DNA of 64,000 bases from the NCBI RefSeq assembly GCF_008923185.1, contig NZ_WBMT01000017.1, positions 186,001-250,000 on the forward strand, in the 5' to 3' direction. Position numbers and translations under genes: made by a program. This DNA comes from Actinomadura rudentiformis (GTDB lineage: Bacteria > Actinomycetota > Actinomycetes > Streptosporangiales > Streptosporangiaceae). Under the pieces are notes generated by a model. It did not search any database. It was not told where the DNA came from and saw only the letters and a program-made list of their open reading frames with translations. Positions 18,624 to 26,838 of the stretch are shown here, piece after piece; position 1 is the first letter of the stretch; every line of letters starts with the position of its first letter.

Positions 18624-20276
18624 ATGGGCTCCATGGGCTCTATCGGCTCAATGGGCAGCGACGCGGAGGCGCGACGGCTGCTGGCCGCGCTGCGCGGGAT
18701 CGCCGAGCAGGAGACCGCGCGGCTCCGCGACGGCACGCTGCCCTGGACGTGGTGGCTCGAACGCGCGGCGCGATACGGCAGGTACGGGTTCACCAACACG
18801 CTGCTGATCGCCGCCCAGTGGCGTGCGGCGAGCGACGTTCGTTCGTACGAGGCGTGGCGCGCGGCCGGGCGGCAGGTGCGCAAGGGCGAGGCCGGGATCC
18901 GCCTCATCACGCCCGACGGCAGGCTGCGTGCGGTCTTCGACGTGGCCCAGACCGACGGGCTTCCCCTCCAGGAGCAAGCATCGGAAGGCGGCCGGGAACA
19001 GCTTCACCGTATCGCCGCCCGCCTCGGCTACCAGGGCGACGAGGATCTCGCCGACCTGGCCCATCAGCTCGCCCATGTGGTGCGTCGCGGTGACCGTCCC
19101 GATCCACCTGGTCTGGCTGGATGTCGCGGGCTCCGCCGGGTGGAGGCCGACTCTGTCGCGTACCTCGTGCTGGTACATCTCGGGCTTGACCCGCCGCGCC
19201 TATCGTTCCCGCCAACCGCAGGTTGGGCCGGGCCAGAGATCGGTGACCGCATCCTCGCGACGTGCCGGCGCCTCGAGCATCATGACCGTTCGACCGACGT
19301 CATGCGTGCGGCGCACCGTTTCTTCCGTGCCTGCCTGGAGAGCTCCTGGGGCCCGGATTACCTGGCCGAACGCGGTTTCTCCCGTGCGGTGCAAAGACGC
19401 TGGCAGATCGGGTACGCGCCGAGGAGCGGGCAGGCTCTCCACGCACGTCTGCGTTCGTTGGGGCATTCCGACGACGCGATCGTGTCCGCTGGGCTGGCAC
19501 GGCGCAGGCGTTCCGGTGCCCTGCTCGACAGGTTCCGGGATCGGGTCATGTTCGCCATTCGCGCTCCGGACGGAGCGGTCGCGGGCTTCATCGGCAGGCT
19601 CCCCGACGGCGCGGAGGGGCCGAAGTACCTCAACAGCCCGGACACCGAGCAGTTCCACAAGGGTGAGCTGCTGTACGGCCTGCACGAGACCCGAGACCGC
19701 CTGGTCCGGGGCGCCCGTCCCGTCCTCGTCGAAGGCCCGCTCGACGCGATCGCCGTCAACGTCGCCGCCGCCCGTACCCACGCCGCCATCGCGACCTGCG
19801 GTGCCGCCGTCACGACCGCGCAGATCCATGCCCTCTCCCAGATCACCGATCTGGACATCGCCGGGCTGGTCATCGCCCTCGACGACGACGAAGCCGGGAG
19901 AACGGGCAGTCTCCGTGCCTGGCACACGCTGATGGATGCCCAGGTCCGGGGCCCGATCGGCACGGTGTCGTTCGGCCCTGGCCAAGACCCCGCCGACCTC
20001 CTGCGGTCTCAGGGCCGGGTCGCGGTACGTGAGGCCCTCCGAGCCGAGAAGGAGCTCAGCCATCGTGTCCTGGATGCCGCAATAGAACGATCTGGGGGCG
20101 CGCTCGATACTCACGAGCAGCGCCTGTCGGCCGTTCGCGCCGCCGTCCGGATCATCGCGAGCAGCGCGGTCCCGGTCGATGTCGCCCGCCAGGTGGCCCA
20201 TGTGTCCGCCCGGACCGGTGTACCTCCCGGCACGGTCACCGAGGCCCTGACCGAGACGGTCAGCAATATCAGGTGA
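18624..20276 (+). CDS. ArdC-like / DnaG-TOPRIM fusion (primase-like) protein
   Basis: A 550-residue protein. Residues about 15-100 resemble the ArdC N-terminal ssDNA-binding domain (PWTWWLERAARYGRYGFTNTLL, then SYEAWRAAGRQVRKGEAGI). The next part has LAHQLAHVV near residue 146, where ArdC-type metallopeptidases have HExxH; the Glu is Gln here. From about 225 a DnaG-like catalytic core follows (YLAERGFSRAVQRRWQIGYAP), with TOPRIM motifs VEGPLDAIA (near 370) and ALDDDEAG (near 420). No zinc finger or helicase-binding domain is present. The N terminus MGSMGSIGSMGS is repetitive. Such fusions occur in plasmids and integrated elements of actinomycetes. Activity is unproven. Confidence 0.8.
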   Translation: MGSMGSIGSMGSDAEARRLLAALRGIAEQETARLRDGTLPWTWWLERAARYGRYGFTNTLLIAAQWRAASDVRSYEAWRAAGRQVRKGEAGIRLITPDGRLRAVFDVAQTDGLPLQEQASEGGREQLHRIAARLGYQGDEDLADLAHQLAHVVRRGDRPDPPGLAGCRGLRRVEADSVAYLVLVHLGLDPPRLSFPPTAGWAGPEIGDRILATCRRLEHHDRSTDVMRAAHRFFRACLESSWGPDYLAERGFSRAVQRRWQIGYAPRSGQALHARLRSLGHSDDAIVSAGLARRRRSGALLDRFRDRVMFAIRAPDGAVAGFIGRLPDGAEGPKYLNSPDTEQFHKGELLYGLHETRDRLVRGARPVLVEGPLDAIAVNVAAARTHAAIATCGAAVTTAQIHALSQITDLDIAGLVIALDDDEAGRTGSLRAWHTLMDAQVRGPIGTVSFGPGQDPADLLRSQGRVAVREALRAEKELSHRVLDAAIERSGGALDTHEQRLSAVRAAVRIIASSAVPVDVARQVAHVSARTGVPPGTVTEALTETVSNIR

Positions 20277-20534
20277 CGGGCCACCACATCGCATACGGGC
20301 CATCTTGGCAACGGCGTCTCCGAGCCGATCGAGATTCACATGTCGCACACGGGTCGCCACTCATCGCACACGCCGTACCGCTCGTCGTTTGCTCCGGCAG
20401 ACCGGTGAACCTACTGCGCGGTACCCAGTTAGCTTCAACGAATTCCGTGGACTCGCCGGCAGGGCCAGTGGGGGCAGGAACGGTCGGGGGCCGTTCCTTA
20501 AGCCTGCGGCGATCCACTGAACGGAGCGGGGGAA

Positions 20535-20580
20535 GGAGTCGCGGCGTCCGGCCGGAGGCGCACACCGGCGCCGCGACTCC
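20535..20580. repeat. 12-bp perfect inverted repeat (hairpin)
   Basis: GGAGTCGCGGCG at 20535-20546 is exactly complementary to CGCCGCGACTCC at 20569-20580, with a 22-base loop that is itself GC-rich (TCCGGCCGGA can fold back). No U-tract follows on either strand, so a classical terminator is doubtful. A structured RNA or protein-binding site is possible. Confidence 0.6.
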
Positions 20581-20626
20581 CTCGCACAGGCCCCGACTCC
20601 CTCGCACAGCCCCGACTCTCTTGGCA
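20575..20626. repeat. 20-base tandem repeat, 2.6 copies
   Basis: GACTCCCTCGCACAG occurs at 20575-20589 and again at 20595-20609 with period 20. A degraded third copy (GACTCTCTTGGCA) starts at 20614. The first copy overlaps the right arm of the hairpin. The function is unknown. Confidence 0.65.
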
Positions 20627-20770
20627 AGGGTCGACATGGACCAGAGCCGGCCGGATGTGACGAGCACCATATAAAACGGCCATTCCTTTTTTCGAGGAAC
20701 GGGTCAATGCTGAGGGAAAGGCAGGTGACCGACAAGAGCAGAGTGTTCTTCACAACGGGGTGAGGCCTCC

Positions 20771-21601
20771 ATGCATTCCGCGTTCGCACCGACCCTCCCG
20801 ATCCCCGGGCGACGCGCAGGCAAAGAGCTGCTCCTCATCGCCGTCCTCTTCGCCGCCTACAAGCTCGGACGCGTGCTGGCCGCCGATCACGTCGCCACGG
20901 CCTTCCTGAACGCGGACCGCCTGTGGGAGCTGGAGCGGACGTTGCGGCTGCCGAACGAGGCGCGGGTGCAGGACTGGCTCCTGGCCGAGCCGCGGGCGGT
21001 CCGGGCGGCCAACGTCTACTACAAGTTCGCGCACTTCCCGGTCACGGCGGCCTTCCTCGTGTGGCTCTACCTCAAACGCCCGGCCCACTATCGCTGGTCG
21101 CGCAGGGTCCTGGTGGTGCTGACCGGCCTGGCGCTCGCCGTGCACTTCGCGGTGCCGCTCGCCCCGCCGCGCATGCTGGGCGGGCTGGGCTTCGTCGACA
21201 CGGGCGCGCTGTACGGACCGGCCGTCTACGGATCGCCCGAGAGCGACCAGCTGGCCAACCAGTTCGCGGCGATGCCCTCGCTGCACGTCGGCTGGGCGGT
21301 ACTGGTGGCGGCCGGGATCATCGTGGCCACCAGCGGCCGCCTGCGCTGGCTGATCGTCCTGCATCCCCTGATCACCACGTTCGTGGTGGTCGCCACGGCG
21401 AACCATTACTGGCTGGACGGGATCGTTGCGACGGCCGTGCTCGTTGTCACCATTGTGACCCTGCGGCCGCCGAAGCGGTCCGTGCCCGACGCCCACAGGA
21501 GGACACTTGACTTCCCTACCGGACGCCGAGCTGATGCCGGCGGAGAAGGAGCAGCCGGAGACCGGATCCCCGCGCCATCCCGGGATACGGCTGCTGCGTA
21601 A
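20771..21601 (+). CDS. PAP2-family phosphatase / AUR1-like membrane protein
   Basis: A 276-residue polytopic protein. PAMPSLHVGWA-type and ANHYWLDGIVAT motifs (here FAAMPSLHVGWAVL near 172 and ATANHYWLDGI near 215) match phosphatase motifs 2 and 3 of the PAP2/inositolphosphotransferase (AUR1-like) group. The first conserved region is VPLAPPRML. These integral membrane enzymes dephosphorylate lipid phosphates or transfer phospho-inositol headgroups. About 35 C-terminal residues overlap the start of the following gene in another frame. The substrate is unknown. Confidence 0.87.
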   Translation: MHSAFAPTLPIPGRRAGKELLLIAVLFAAYKLGRVLAADHVATAFLNADRLWELERTLRLPNEARVQDWLLAEPRAVRAANVYYKFAHFPVTAAFLVWLYLKRPAHYRWSRRVLVVLTGLALAVHFAVPLAPPRMLGGLGFVDTGALYGPAVYGSPESDQLANQFAAMPSLHVGWAVLVAAGIIVATSGRLRWLIVLHPLITTFVVVATANHYWLDGIVATAVLVVTIVTLRPPKRSVPDAHRRTLDFPTGRRADAGGEGAAGDRIPAPSRDTAAA

Positions 21602-21857
21602 GGTCGCGGTCGGCGTCGCGGGCACCGCGCTCATGGTCGCGGGCGTCGCGATGCTGGTGCTGCCGGGTCCCGGCATCCTCGCCATCTTCGCCGGGTTGGC
21701 GCTGCTGGCCACCGAGTTCCAGGCGGCCAAGCGGGCGAACGACTGGGCCCGCGCCCGCTTCCACGAGCAGTGGCAGAAGGTCCGTGGGCGGGTCGGCCGT
21801 GACAAGGACGACAGGCACGCCAAGGCCGGCAAGGCCGACGCATCCGCGCAGGACTGA
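21507..21857 (+). CDS. PGPGW-domain small membrane protein
   Basis: A 116-residue protein with two adjacent hydrophobic segments (VAVGVAGTALMVAGVAMLVLP and GILAIFAGLALLATEF) around the sequence LPGPGILAI, the mark of the PGPGW/TIGR02611 family. A charged C-terminal tail (RARFHEQWQKVRGRVGRDKDD) follows. TTG at 21507 with AGGAGG just upstream is the likely start, inside the 3' end of the PAP2 gene; the overlap suggests co-translation. Function unknown; many actinomycetes carry one or more copies. Confidence 0.82.
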   Translation: MTSLPDAELMPAEKEQPETGSPRHPGIRLLRKVAVGVAGTALMVAGVAMLVLPGPGILAIFAGLALLATEFQAAKRANDWARARFHEQWQKVRGRVGRDKDDRHAKAGKADASAQD

Positions 21858-21913
21858 CCGGGACGGCGGACGCTCGCGCCCGGAGTGGGCGCCAGGTGCG
21901 AGAATGTCCCCCG

Positions 21914-23170
21914 ATGACCATTGATCGTCTTGAGCGCGCGCTCGTCTCGCTGCAGGGTCTCGCGGTGGGTGACGCGCTCGGCTCCCAGTTCTTCGTGCCC
22001 GCCAACCGTCCCCTGCTGGAATCCCGTTCGATGCCGCCCGCACCGTGGCGATGGACGGACGACACCGAGATGGCAAGCGTCCTCGTCCTGGAACTGGCCT
22101 TCGCCAAAGGCGACATCGACCAGGACCGGCTCGTCGGGCGCTTCGCCCATCACCATGACTTCGATCGCGGCTACGGGCCGTCCACCAACCGCTTCCTGCG
22201 CCTCGTCCGGGAGGGGGCCGACTGGCGGGAGCAACTCGCGGGCCTCTTCGACGGCCAGGGCTCCTGGGGAAACGGTGCGGCGATGCGGGTGGCGCCGCTC
22301 GGCGCGTACTACGCAGGCAGCCCCCACCGTGCCGCCCACCAGGCCGAACGGTCGGCCACCGTGACCCACACCCATCCCGAGGCGGTGGCCGGAGCGGTGG
22401 CGGTCGCCGTCGCCGCCGCGACGATCGCATCCGGCCACCGCTCCCCCGGGAAGATCCTCGATGCGGTCCTGGACCGGGTCGCCGAGAGCCGCGTACGCGA
22501 GGGGATCGTGCGGGCCCGCCAGTTGCTCCCGCTGAGCGACGCGCGCGCCGTGGCCGAGCAGCTCGGGAACGGACGCGACGTCAGCGCGCAGGACACGGTC
22601 CCGTTCACCCTCTGGGCGGCCGCCAAGCACGCTGGCGACTTCGAGGAGGCGATCTGGACGACCGCCGAGGCCGGTGGGGACGTCGACACCACCTGCGCGA
22701 TCGTCGGCGGGATGGTCGCGGCCGGGATGGAACCCGGCGCGCTGCCCATCTGGTGGGCGCGGGGCACCGAGGACCTGCCCGAATGGCTCGTGGTCCCGCC
22801 GTTCACCAGACCGGTCACCGCGACGGCCCGCGACTGGAAGACCGAGCCGATGCGGCGGCCCGCGCCGCTGCCGCCGCCCGACCGGATCTGGGCGCCGTAC
22901 GAGTGGGAGACGATCCGCCGGGGCGTCATCCCGGCGGAGATGGAGGAGAAGTGGTTCGCCTACGTCGAGGCTGACCGGCTCCACTTCCATCGCAGCTGGA
23001 CCGGCTACAAGATCTTCGAGGCGTTCTTCCAGCCCGTCGAGGGCGGCTGGCAGATCACCGAGGCGCTGATCGAGCGCGACGGCGAGATCTACAAGGGCGG
23101 GGACGACGCACACGAGAGTGGCGTGCTGCACGGCATGATCGACAGTCTCCTCCTGGGCTACTGGGGCTGA
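21914..23170 (+). CDS. ADP-ribosylglycohydrolase family protein with C-terminal extension
   Basis: A 418-residue protein. Residues 1-300 are an ADP-ribosylglycohydrolase (DraG/ARH fold): GLAVGDALGSQFF, WTDDTEMAS (metal-binding T-D-D-T/E), GSWGNGAAMRVAPLGAYYAG and GGDVDTTCAIVGGMVAA (second metal site). Such enzymes remove ADP-ribose from proteins or small molecules in the cytoplasm. After a proline-rich linker, about 100 residues form a separate unit with EEKWFAYVEADRLHFHRSWTGYKIFE. ATG at 21914 starts the family-typical TIDRLERALVSLQG. It stands alone between the PGPGW gene and the converging tetR. Confidence 0.9.
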   Translation: MTIDRLERALVSLQGLAVGDALGSQFFVPANRPLLESRSMPPAPWRWTDDTEMASVLVLELAFAKGDIDQDRLVGRFAHHHDFDRGYGPSTNRFLRLVREGADWREQLAGLFDGQGSWGNGAAMRVAPLGAYYAGSPHRAAHQAERSATVTHTHPEAVAGAVAVAVAAATIASGHRSPGKILDAVLDRVAESRVREGIVRARQLLPLSDARAVAEQLGNGRDVSAQDTVPFTLWAAAKHAGDFEEAIWTTAEAGGDVDTTCAIVGGMVAAGMEPGALPIWWARGTEDLPEWLVVPPFTRPVTATARDWKTEPMRRPAPLPPPDRIWAPYEWETIRRGVIPAEMEEKWFAYVEADRLHFHRSWTGYKIFEAFFQPVEGGWQITEALIERDGEIYKGGDDAHESGVLHGMIDSLLLGYWG

Positions 23171-23217
23171 GGAGAGTTTCGGGCGCCGGGCTTGGGCTCG
23201 GGGCGGGTCGTGCCGGG

Positions 23218-23820
23218 CTAGCGGGTCTGAGCCAGCGCGAACGCGCTCAGCAGATCCTCGGCCTCGGCCTCGACCGCGAGCAGCGCTGCGGCGGGGTCGC
23301 CCGACCGGGCGAGCAGCATGCCCGCCTCGCAGAGCGCACCGAAGATCATCTGAGCGCGGATCGGCAGATCGCCGTCGGCGAGCCGCCCGTCGGCCGCCGC
23401 GGCGCGCATGCCCATCGTCAGCACGCGCAGGATGTGGTCGTACTCGATCTCGCGCACGCCGTCCCAGCCGAGCACCGCGGGCCCGTCCAGCAGCACGATC
23501 TGCCGGAACGCGGGATCGGTGCATCGTTCGAGGAACGCCCGCACCCCGTGCCGCAACGCGGTCCAGGAGTCCGGCGCCGCCAGCGCCACCCGTTCGAGCT
23601 CGGCGGCGACCTCCTCCTGCTCGCGCACGAACACCGCCCGGAAGAGGTCGGCCTTGCCCTTGAAGTGGTGGTAGGCCGCGCCCTTGGTGACGCCGGCCGC
23701 CGCGGCCACCGCGTCGATCGAGGTGGTCGCGTATCCCTCCGTACCGAACAACCGCCGCGCCGCGGTCGTCAACTGGCCCGTCGTCGCATCGGAACGTTCG
23801 GCCTGACTCCGACGTGCCAT
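23218..23820 (-). CDS. TetR-family transcriptional regulator
   Basis: A 200-residue protein with an N-terminal TetR HTH (LTTAARRLFGTEGYATTSI, then AAAAGVTKGAAYHHFKGKADLF) and an all-helical ligand domain. The stop is CTA at 23218-23220 and the start ATG at 23820. It is divergent from two NAD(P)-binding enzyme genes. The 156-base spacer holds an 18-base perfect palindrome and a second palindrome inside a promoter-like sequence, so it likely represses itself and the divergent pair. The ligand is unknown. Confidence 0.92.
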   Translation of the reverse strand: MARRSQAERSDATTGQLTTAARRLFGTEGYATTSIDAVAAAAGVTKGAAYHHFKGKADLFRAVFVREQEEVAAELERVALAAPDSWTALRHGVRAFLERCTDPAFRQIVLLDGPAVLGWDGVREIEYDHILRVLTMGMRAAAADGRLADGDLPIRAQMIFGALCEAGMLLARSGDPAAALLAVEAEAEDLLSAFALAQTR

Positions 23821-23870
23821 CCCGTCTCCCTTCCCACCCGGCCACCTGGGTCACCTGGCTCACCTGCGAT

Positions 23871-23888
23871 GTTCGAATGGATTCGAAC
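23871..23888. promoter_or_regulatory. Perfect palindrome GTTCGAAT-GG-ATTCGAAC (TetR operator candidate)
   Basis: An 18-base perfect inverted repeat with a 2-base centre, 50 bases upstream of the tetR start. Length and symmetry fit a TetR dimer site. It is AT-richer than its surroundings. The assignment to the adjacent TetR is inferred. Confidence 0.65.
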
Positions 23889-23905
23889 GGATTTCCACAA
23901 CTCCC

Positions 23906-23962
23906 TTGACGGCCATACCCGGGGTATGTAACTTCCGAATCAGGTTACATACCCCCAGTATG
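23906..23962 (+). promoter_or_regulatory. Promoter with embedded palindrome ahead of the saccharopine-dehydrogenase-like gene
   Basis: TTGACG at 23906-23911 and TAACTT at 23929-23934, 17 bases apart, resemble a sigma-70 promoter. The perfect palindrome CATACCCGGGGTATG fills the spacer at 23914-23928. A related imperfect copy CATACCCCCAGTATG is at 23948-23962. GGGGTATGTAAC (23921-23932) and GTTACATACCCC (23944-23955) also form a 12-base inverted repeat. An operator between -35 and -10 is a common repressor arrangement. Confidence 0.6.
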
Positions 23963-23976
23963 AAAGCGGGCCGGCC

Positions 23977-24999
23977 ATGTCCACGCCGCTCATCGCCGTC
24001 TACGGAGCGTACGGCCACACCGGCCGCCTGGTGGCAGCGGAGCTCCGCTCCCGGAACCAGAACGTCATCCTCGCCGGACGCGACGCCGACGCGCTCCAGG
24101 CCATGGGTGCCGAGTTCGGCTATCCCGTCCTCCGGGCACCGCTCGACGACCCGGCGGCCCTGCGCGAACTCGCCCAGCAGTCGGACGTGCTGATCCACTG
24201 CGCCGGCCCGTTCAAGGTGACGGGCGAGCCGATCGCCACCGTCTGCGTCGAGACCGAATGCCACTACGTCGACCACGCGGTCGAGTCCCACCACGTCCGG
24301 CATCTCTTCGAGGACTTCCAGGACAGGGCGCAGAGCGCCGGGATCGCGATGGTGCCGGGCATGAGCTTCTACGGCGGCGTCGGCGACCTCCTGGCCGACG
24401 CCGTGGCCGAGGGCCTGCCCGACATCGACCGCGTGACCACGGCCTACGCGGTGAGCGGCTGGCGGATGACCACCGGCGCCAAGAACACCGCCGCGCAGTT
24501 GTTCGCCGAGACCGACCGCATCACCTACACCGGCGGGGAGTTCCACATCGGCTACGTGGAGCCCCGCAACGTCGTCTTCCCGTTCCCGCCGCCGCTCGGC
24601 CCGCGCACGATGATCGCCCCGTTCCCCTCCTGCGAGATCGTGATGATCCCGCGGCACGTGCCCGCCCGTACCGTCGAGGCCCTGCTCACCGCCGAGACGT
24701 TCACCGAGGAGCAGGTCTTCGTCAGCGAGCACGCCGGGATGGCCGAGCGGGCGCGCAGCGAGTTCACCGTCGCCGCCCAGGTGATCTCCGCGCACGGCAG
24801 CCGCGCGGGGCGGGTGACCGGCACCGACCTCTGGCGCGCCGGCGCCCTCGCCTCGGTCGAGGCCGCGCTCCGCCTGATGGAGGTGCCGAACAAGACCGGC
24901 GTGCTGAGCCCGGCCGAGGCCTTCCCGGCCGACGTGCTCCTCCGCACGCTCGAACGGCTCGGCGCGTTCACCGTGATCATCGAGGGGTGGGACGGATGA
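23977..24999 (+). CDS. Saccharopine dehydrogenase-like NAD(P)-binding protein
   Basis: A 340-residue protein with a Rossmann N terminus (IAVYGAYGHTGRLVAAEL, GxxGxTG type), then VILAGRDADALQAM, DVLIHCAGPFKVTGEP and CHYVDHAVE. This is the pattern of the saccharopine dehydrogenase NADP-binding/trans-acting enoyl reductase family. A second domain contains VPGMSFYGGVGDLLADAV. Its stop overlaps the start of the next gene (ATGA). It probably acts with the NmrA-like protein in one cytosolic pathway controlled by the divergent TetR; the substrate is unknown. Confidence 0.85.
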   Translation: MSTPLIAVYGAYGHTGRLVAAELRSRNQNVILAGRDADALQAMGAEFGYPVLRAPLDDPAALRELAQQSDVLIHCAGPFKVTGEPIATVCVETECHYVDHAVESHHVRHLFEDFQDRAQSAGIAMVPGMSFYGGVGDLLADAVAEGLPDIDRVTTAYAVSGWRMTTGAKNTAAQLFAETDRITYTGGEFHIGYVEPRNVVFPFPPPLGPRTMIAPFPSCEIVMIPRHVPARTVEALLTAETFTEEQVFVSEHAGMAERARSEFTVAAQVISAHGSRAGRVTGTDLWRAGALASVEAALRLMEVPNKTGVLSPAEAFPADVLLRTLERLGAFTVIIEGWDG

Positions 25000-25847
25000 T
25001 CCTCGTTACCGGCGCCGCAGGCGGCACGCAGGGCTCGACGGGGCGCCTCGTCACCCAGGCTCTGCTCGAACGCGGCCACTCCGTACGGGCCTTCGTCCGC
25101 ACCGACGACGAGCGCACCGCTGAGCTGCGCAAGCTCGGGGCGGAGGTCGTCACGGGCGACCTGCGTGAGATCGCCGACGTCCGCCCGGCCCTCGCGGGGG
25201 TCCGCCGGGCGTTCTTCACCTATCCGGTGACCGAGGGCCTGCTGGACGCCACGGCCGCGTTCGCCGCGGCGGCCCGCGAGCACGGGGTGGAACGCGTGGT
25301 CGAGGTCTCGCAGCTCGCGGCCGAGCCCGACGCCAACACCCACCGGATGCGCCAGCACTGGGTGGCGGAGCAGGTCTTCGACTGGGCGAACGTCGGCGCC
25401 GTCCACCTGCGAGCAGCGGTCTTCTTCGAGAACCTCGACGTGCTGATCCGCCACAGTGGCCGCAACGAGCTCGCCGCGCCCTTCGGCGGTCCTGACACGC
25501 TGCTTCCCCTCATCGCGGGCGCCGACGTCGCGAGAGTCGCGGTTGGTCTCCTGGACGAGCCCGTCCCCGAAGCGGATTCCGTCATCCGCCTGACCGGCGA
25601 AATGCTGACCGTCGCCGAAGCCGCAGCGGCCTTCGGCGTCCCCTACGTCGATGTGCCGCCCGACGACTGGGAACGCAGCGCCCTCACCTCCTACGGAGAC
25701 CCCGACACCGTCCGCCACCTGACGAAGCTGTGGGAGATCTTCCGCTTCCTCGGCCCGAACGACCATCCGCTCTACCGCGTGACGGAGGCGATCGAGCAGT
25801 ACGGCGGCCGCCCGCCCACCACCCTGCGCGAGTACACCGCTCCCTGA
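24996..25847 (+). CDS. NmrA-like / atypical SDR NAD(P)-binding protein
   Basis: A 283-residue protein beginning ILVTGAAGGTQGSTGRLVTQALLERG, a Rossmann start lengthened between the glycines, followed by VRAFVRTDDERTAEL, VVTGDLREIADV and VEVSQLAAE. It lacks the YxxxK of classical SDRs, as usual for NmrA-like regulators and quinone reductases. The C-terminal part (GRPPTTLREYTAP) matches family members that end in substrate-binding helices. The start overlaps the upstream stop, so expression is coupled. Confidence 0.88.
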   Translation: MILVTGAAGGTQGSTGRLVTQALLERGHSVRAFVRTDDERTAELRKLGAEVVTGDLREIADVRPALAGVRRAFFTYPVTEGLLDATAAFAAAAREHGVERVVEVSQLAAEPDANTHRMRQHWVAEQVFDWANVGAVHLRAAVFFENLDVLIRHSGRNELAAPFGGPDTLLPLIAGADVARVAVGLLDEPVPEADSVIRLTGEMLTVAEAAAAFGVPYVDVPPDDWERSALTSYGDPDTVRHLTKLWEIFRFLGPNDHPLYRVTEAIEQYGGRPPTTLREYTAP

Positions 25848-25890
25848 CGGGGCCCTGGCCGACCTGCCCGGGCCGCCCCAGGATGGGGGC

Positions 25891-26711
25891 ATGGTCGACT
25901 GGGATCTCACCGAGCCAGAACAGCGATTGTGGGAGGCCTTCCCCAGCGGGGAGTGGGTCGACCTGCGTTCCGGCGACACTGAACGGGCCGTACGCGGCGA
26001 GGTGCTCACCGCGCTCCTGCTAGGCGCCGCGGGCGACGAGCCAGGTCGCCGTCCGGCCGTCCGCGTACGCGGCGCCGTCGTGACCGGCCGGCTCGACCTG
26101 ATGGGCAGCACCGCGGTCTGCCCGTTGGTGTGCGAGCACTGCCACTTCGAGAATCCGCTGCGTTTCGTCGAGGCGACCACCGGGACCGTGCGGCTCGTCG
26201 ATTGCGAGATGCCGAGCGTCAACGCCGCGCGCTTGAACGCCAGGGGGATCGTCAACCTTCATCGGAGCCGGGTCGACGGCGGTCTGCGGTTCGATCGCGC
26301 CACGATCGCCGGCGACATCGTCCTCATCGGCACCGAGGTGGGCGCGGACGCCGAGGGCGTGGCCCTGGCGGCCGAAGGCCTGGTCGTGGACGGGAACTGC
26401 TCCAAGACGCGACGGTCGCTTACGGCTATCAGCCCTGGCGTCCGCTGATCTGGCTCGGGCTGCTGATGACGTTGGGCGCGGCGGTGTTCGCGGCGGCGCC
26501 ACCAGAACCCGTCAAACGTGGCGAGGCACCGCACTTCAATCCGGTGAGCTACGCCCTCGATCTCCTGCTGCCGCTGGTCGACCTCAACCAGGAGCGCGCG
26601 TACGATCCCGTGGGCCTCTACCAGTGGTTCTCGTACGCGCTCATCGCCGCCGGGTGGATCCTGGTCACCGTGATCGCGGCCGCCGTGGCACGTGTTCTGG
26701 CTCGCCGCTGA
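25891..26711 (+). pseudogene. Broken membrane-associated oxidoreductase-like gene
   Basis: The first 168 codons (MVDWDLTEPEQRLWEAFPSG onward, with right-handed repeat-like text LRFDRATIAGDIVLIG) match the N-terminal half of a Streptomyces-type 'membrane-associated oxidoreductase', normally over 400 residues. Near 26398 the frame switches. The other frame then gives DATVAYGYQPWRPLIWLGLL and two membrane helices ending LARR, which is the C terminus of the same family. The middle third is missing, so a deletion with frameshift joined the ends. The upstream frame stops at 26448. Confidence 0.75.
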
Positions 26712-26838
26712 AAATGACGGCGTGTGCCGGATGTGGCCTGGTTTGTTGCGAGGCGGCACCGGCAAGGTCAACAGCGATCTAAGCTGATCTCCCCGCGGAA
26801 TCTGCCGGACATATCCGGCTTGTCGGAGCGAGGTCGTC

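Larger units (their letters stand above)
20277..20770. other. 494-base non-coding region with repeats and a hairpin
   Basis: No credible gene was found between the TOPRIM gene and the PAP2 gene. The stretch holds three iteron-like copies of (A/G)TCGCA(C/T)ACG at 20288-20300, 20342-20354 and 20363-20373, a long hairpin at 20535-20580, and a 20-base tandem repeat at 20575-20626. An A/T-rich patch CCATATAAAA lies near 20670. This last patch could be a -10-like element for the downstream gene. Whether the region is a regulatory leader, an RNA or an element remnant is open. Confidence 0.5.

Noticed and set aside
20750..23863. 1037-codon open frame on the minus strand
   Set aside because: It lies opposite the PAP2, PGPGW, ADP-ribosylglycohydrolase genes and overlaps tetR in another frame. 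It has Arg/Gly/Pro-rich text without family motifs: a GC-rich shadow.
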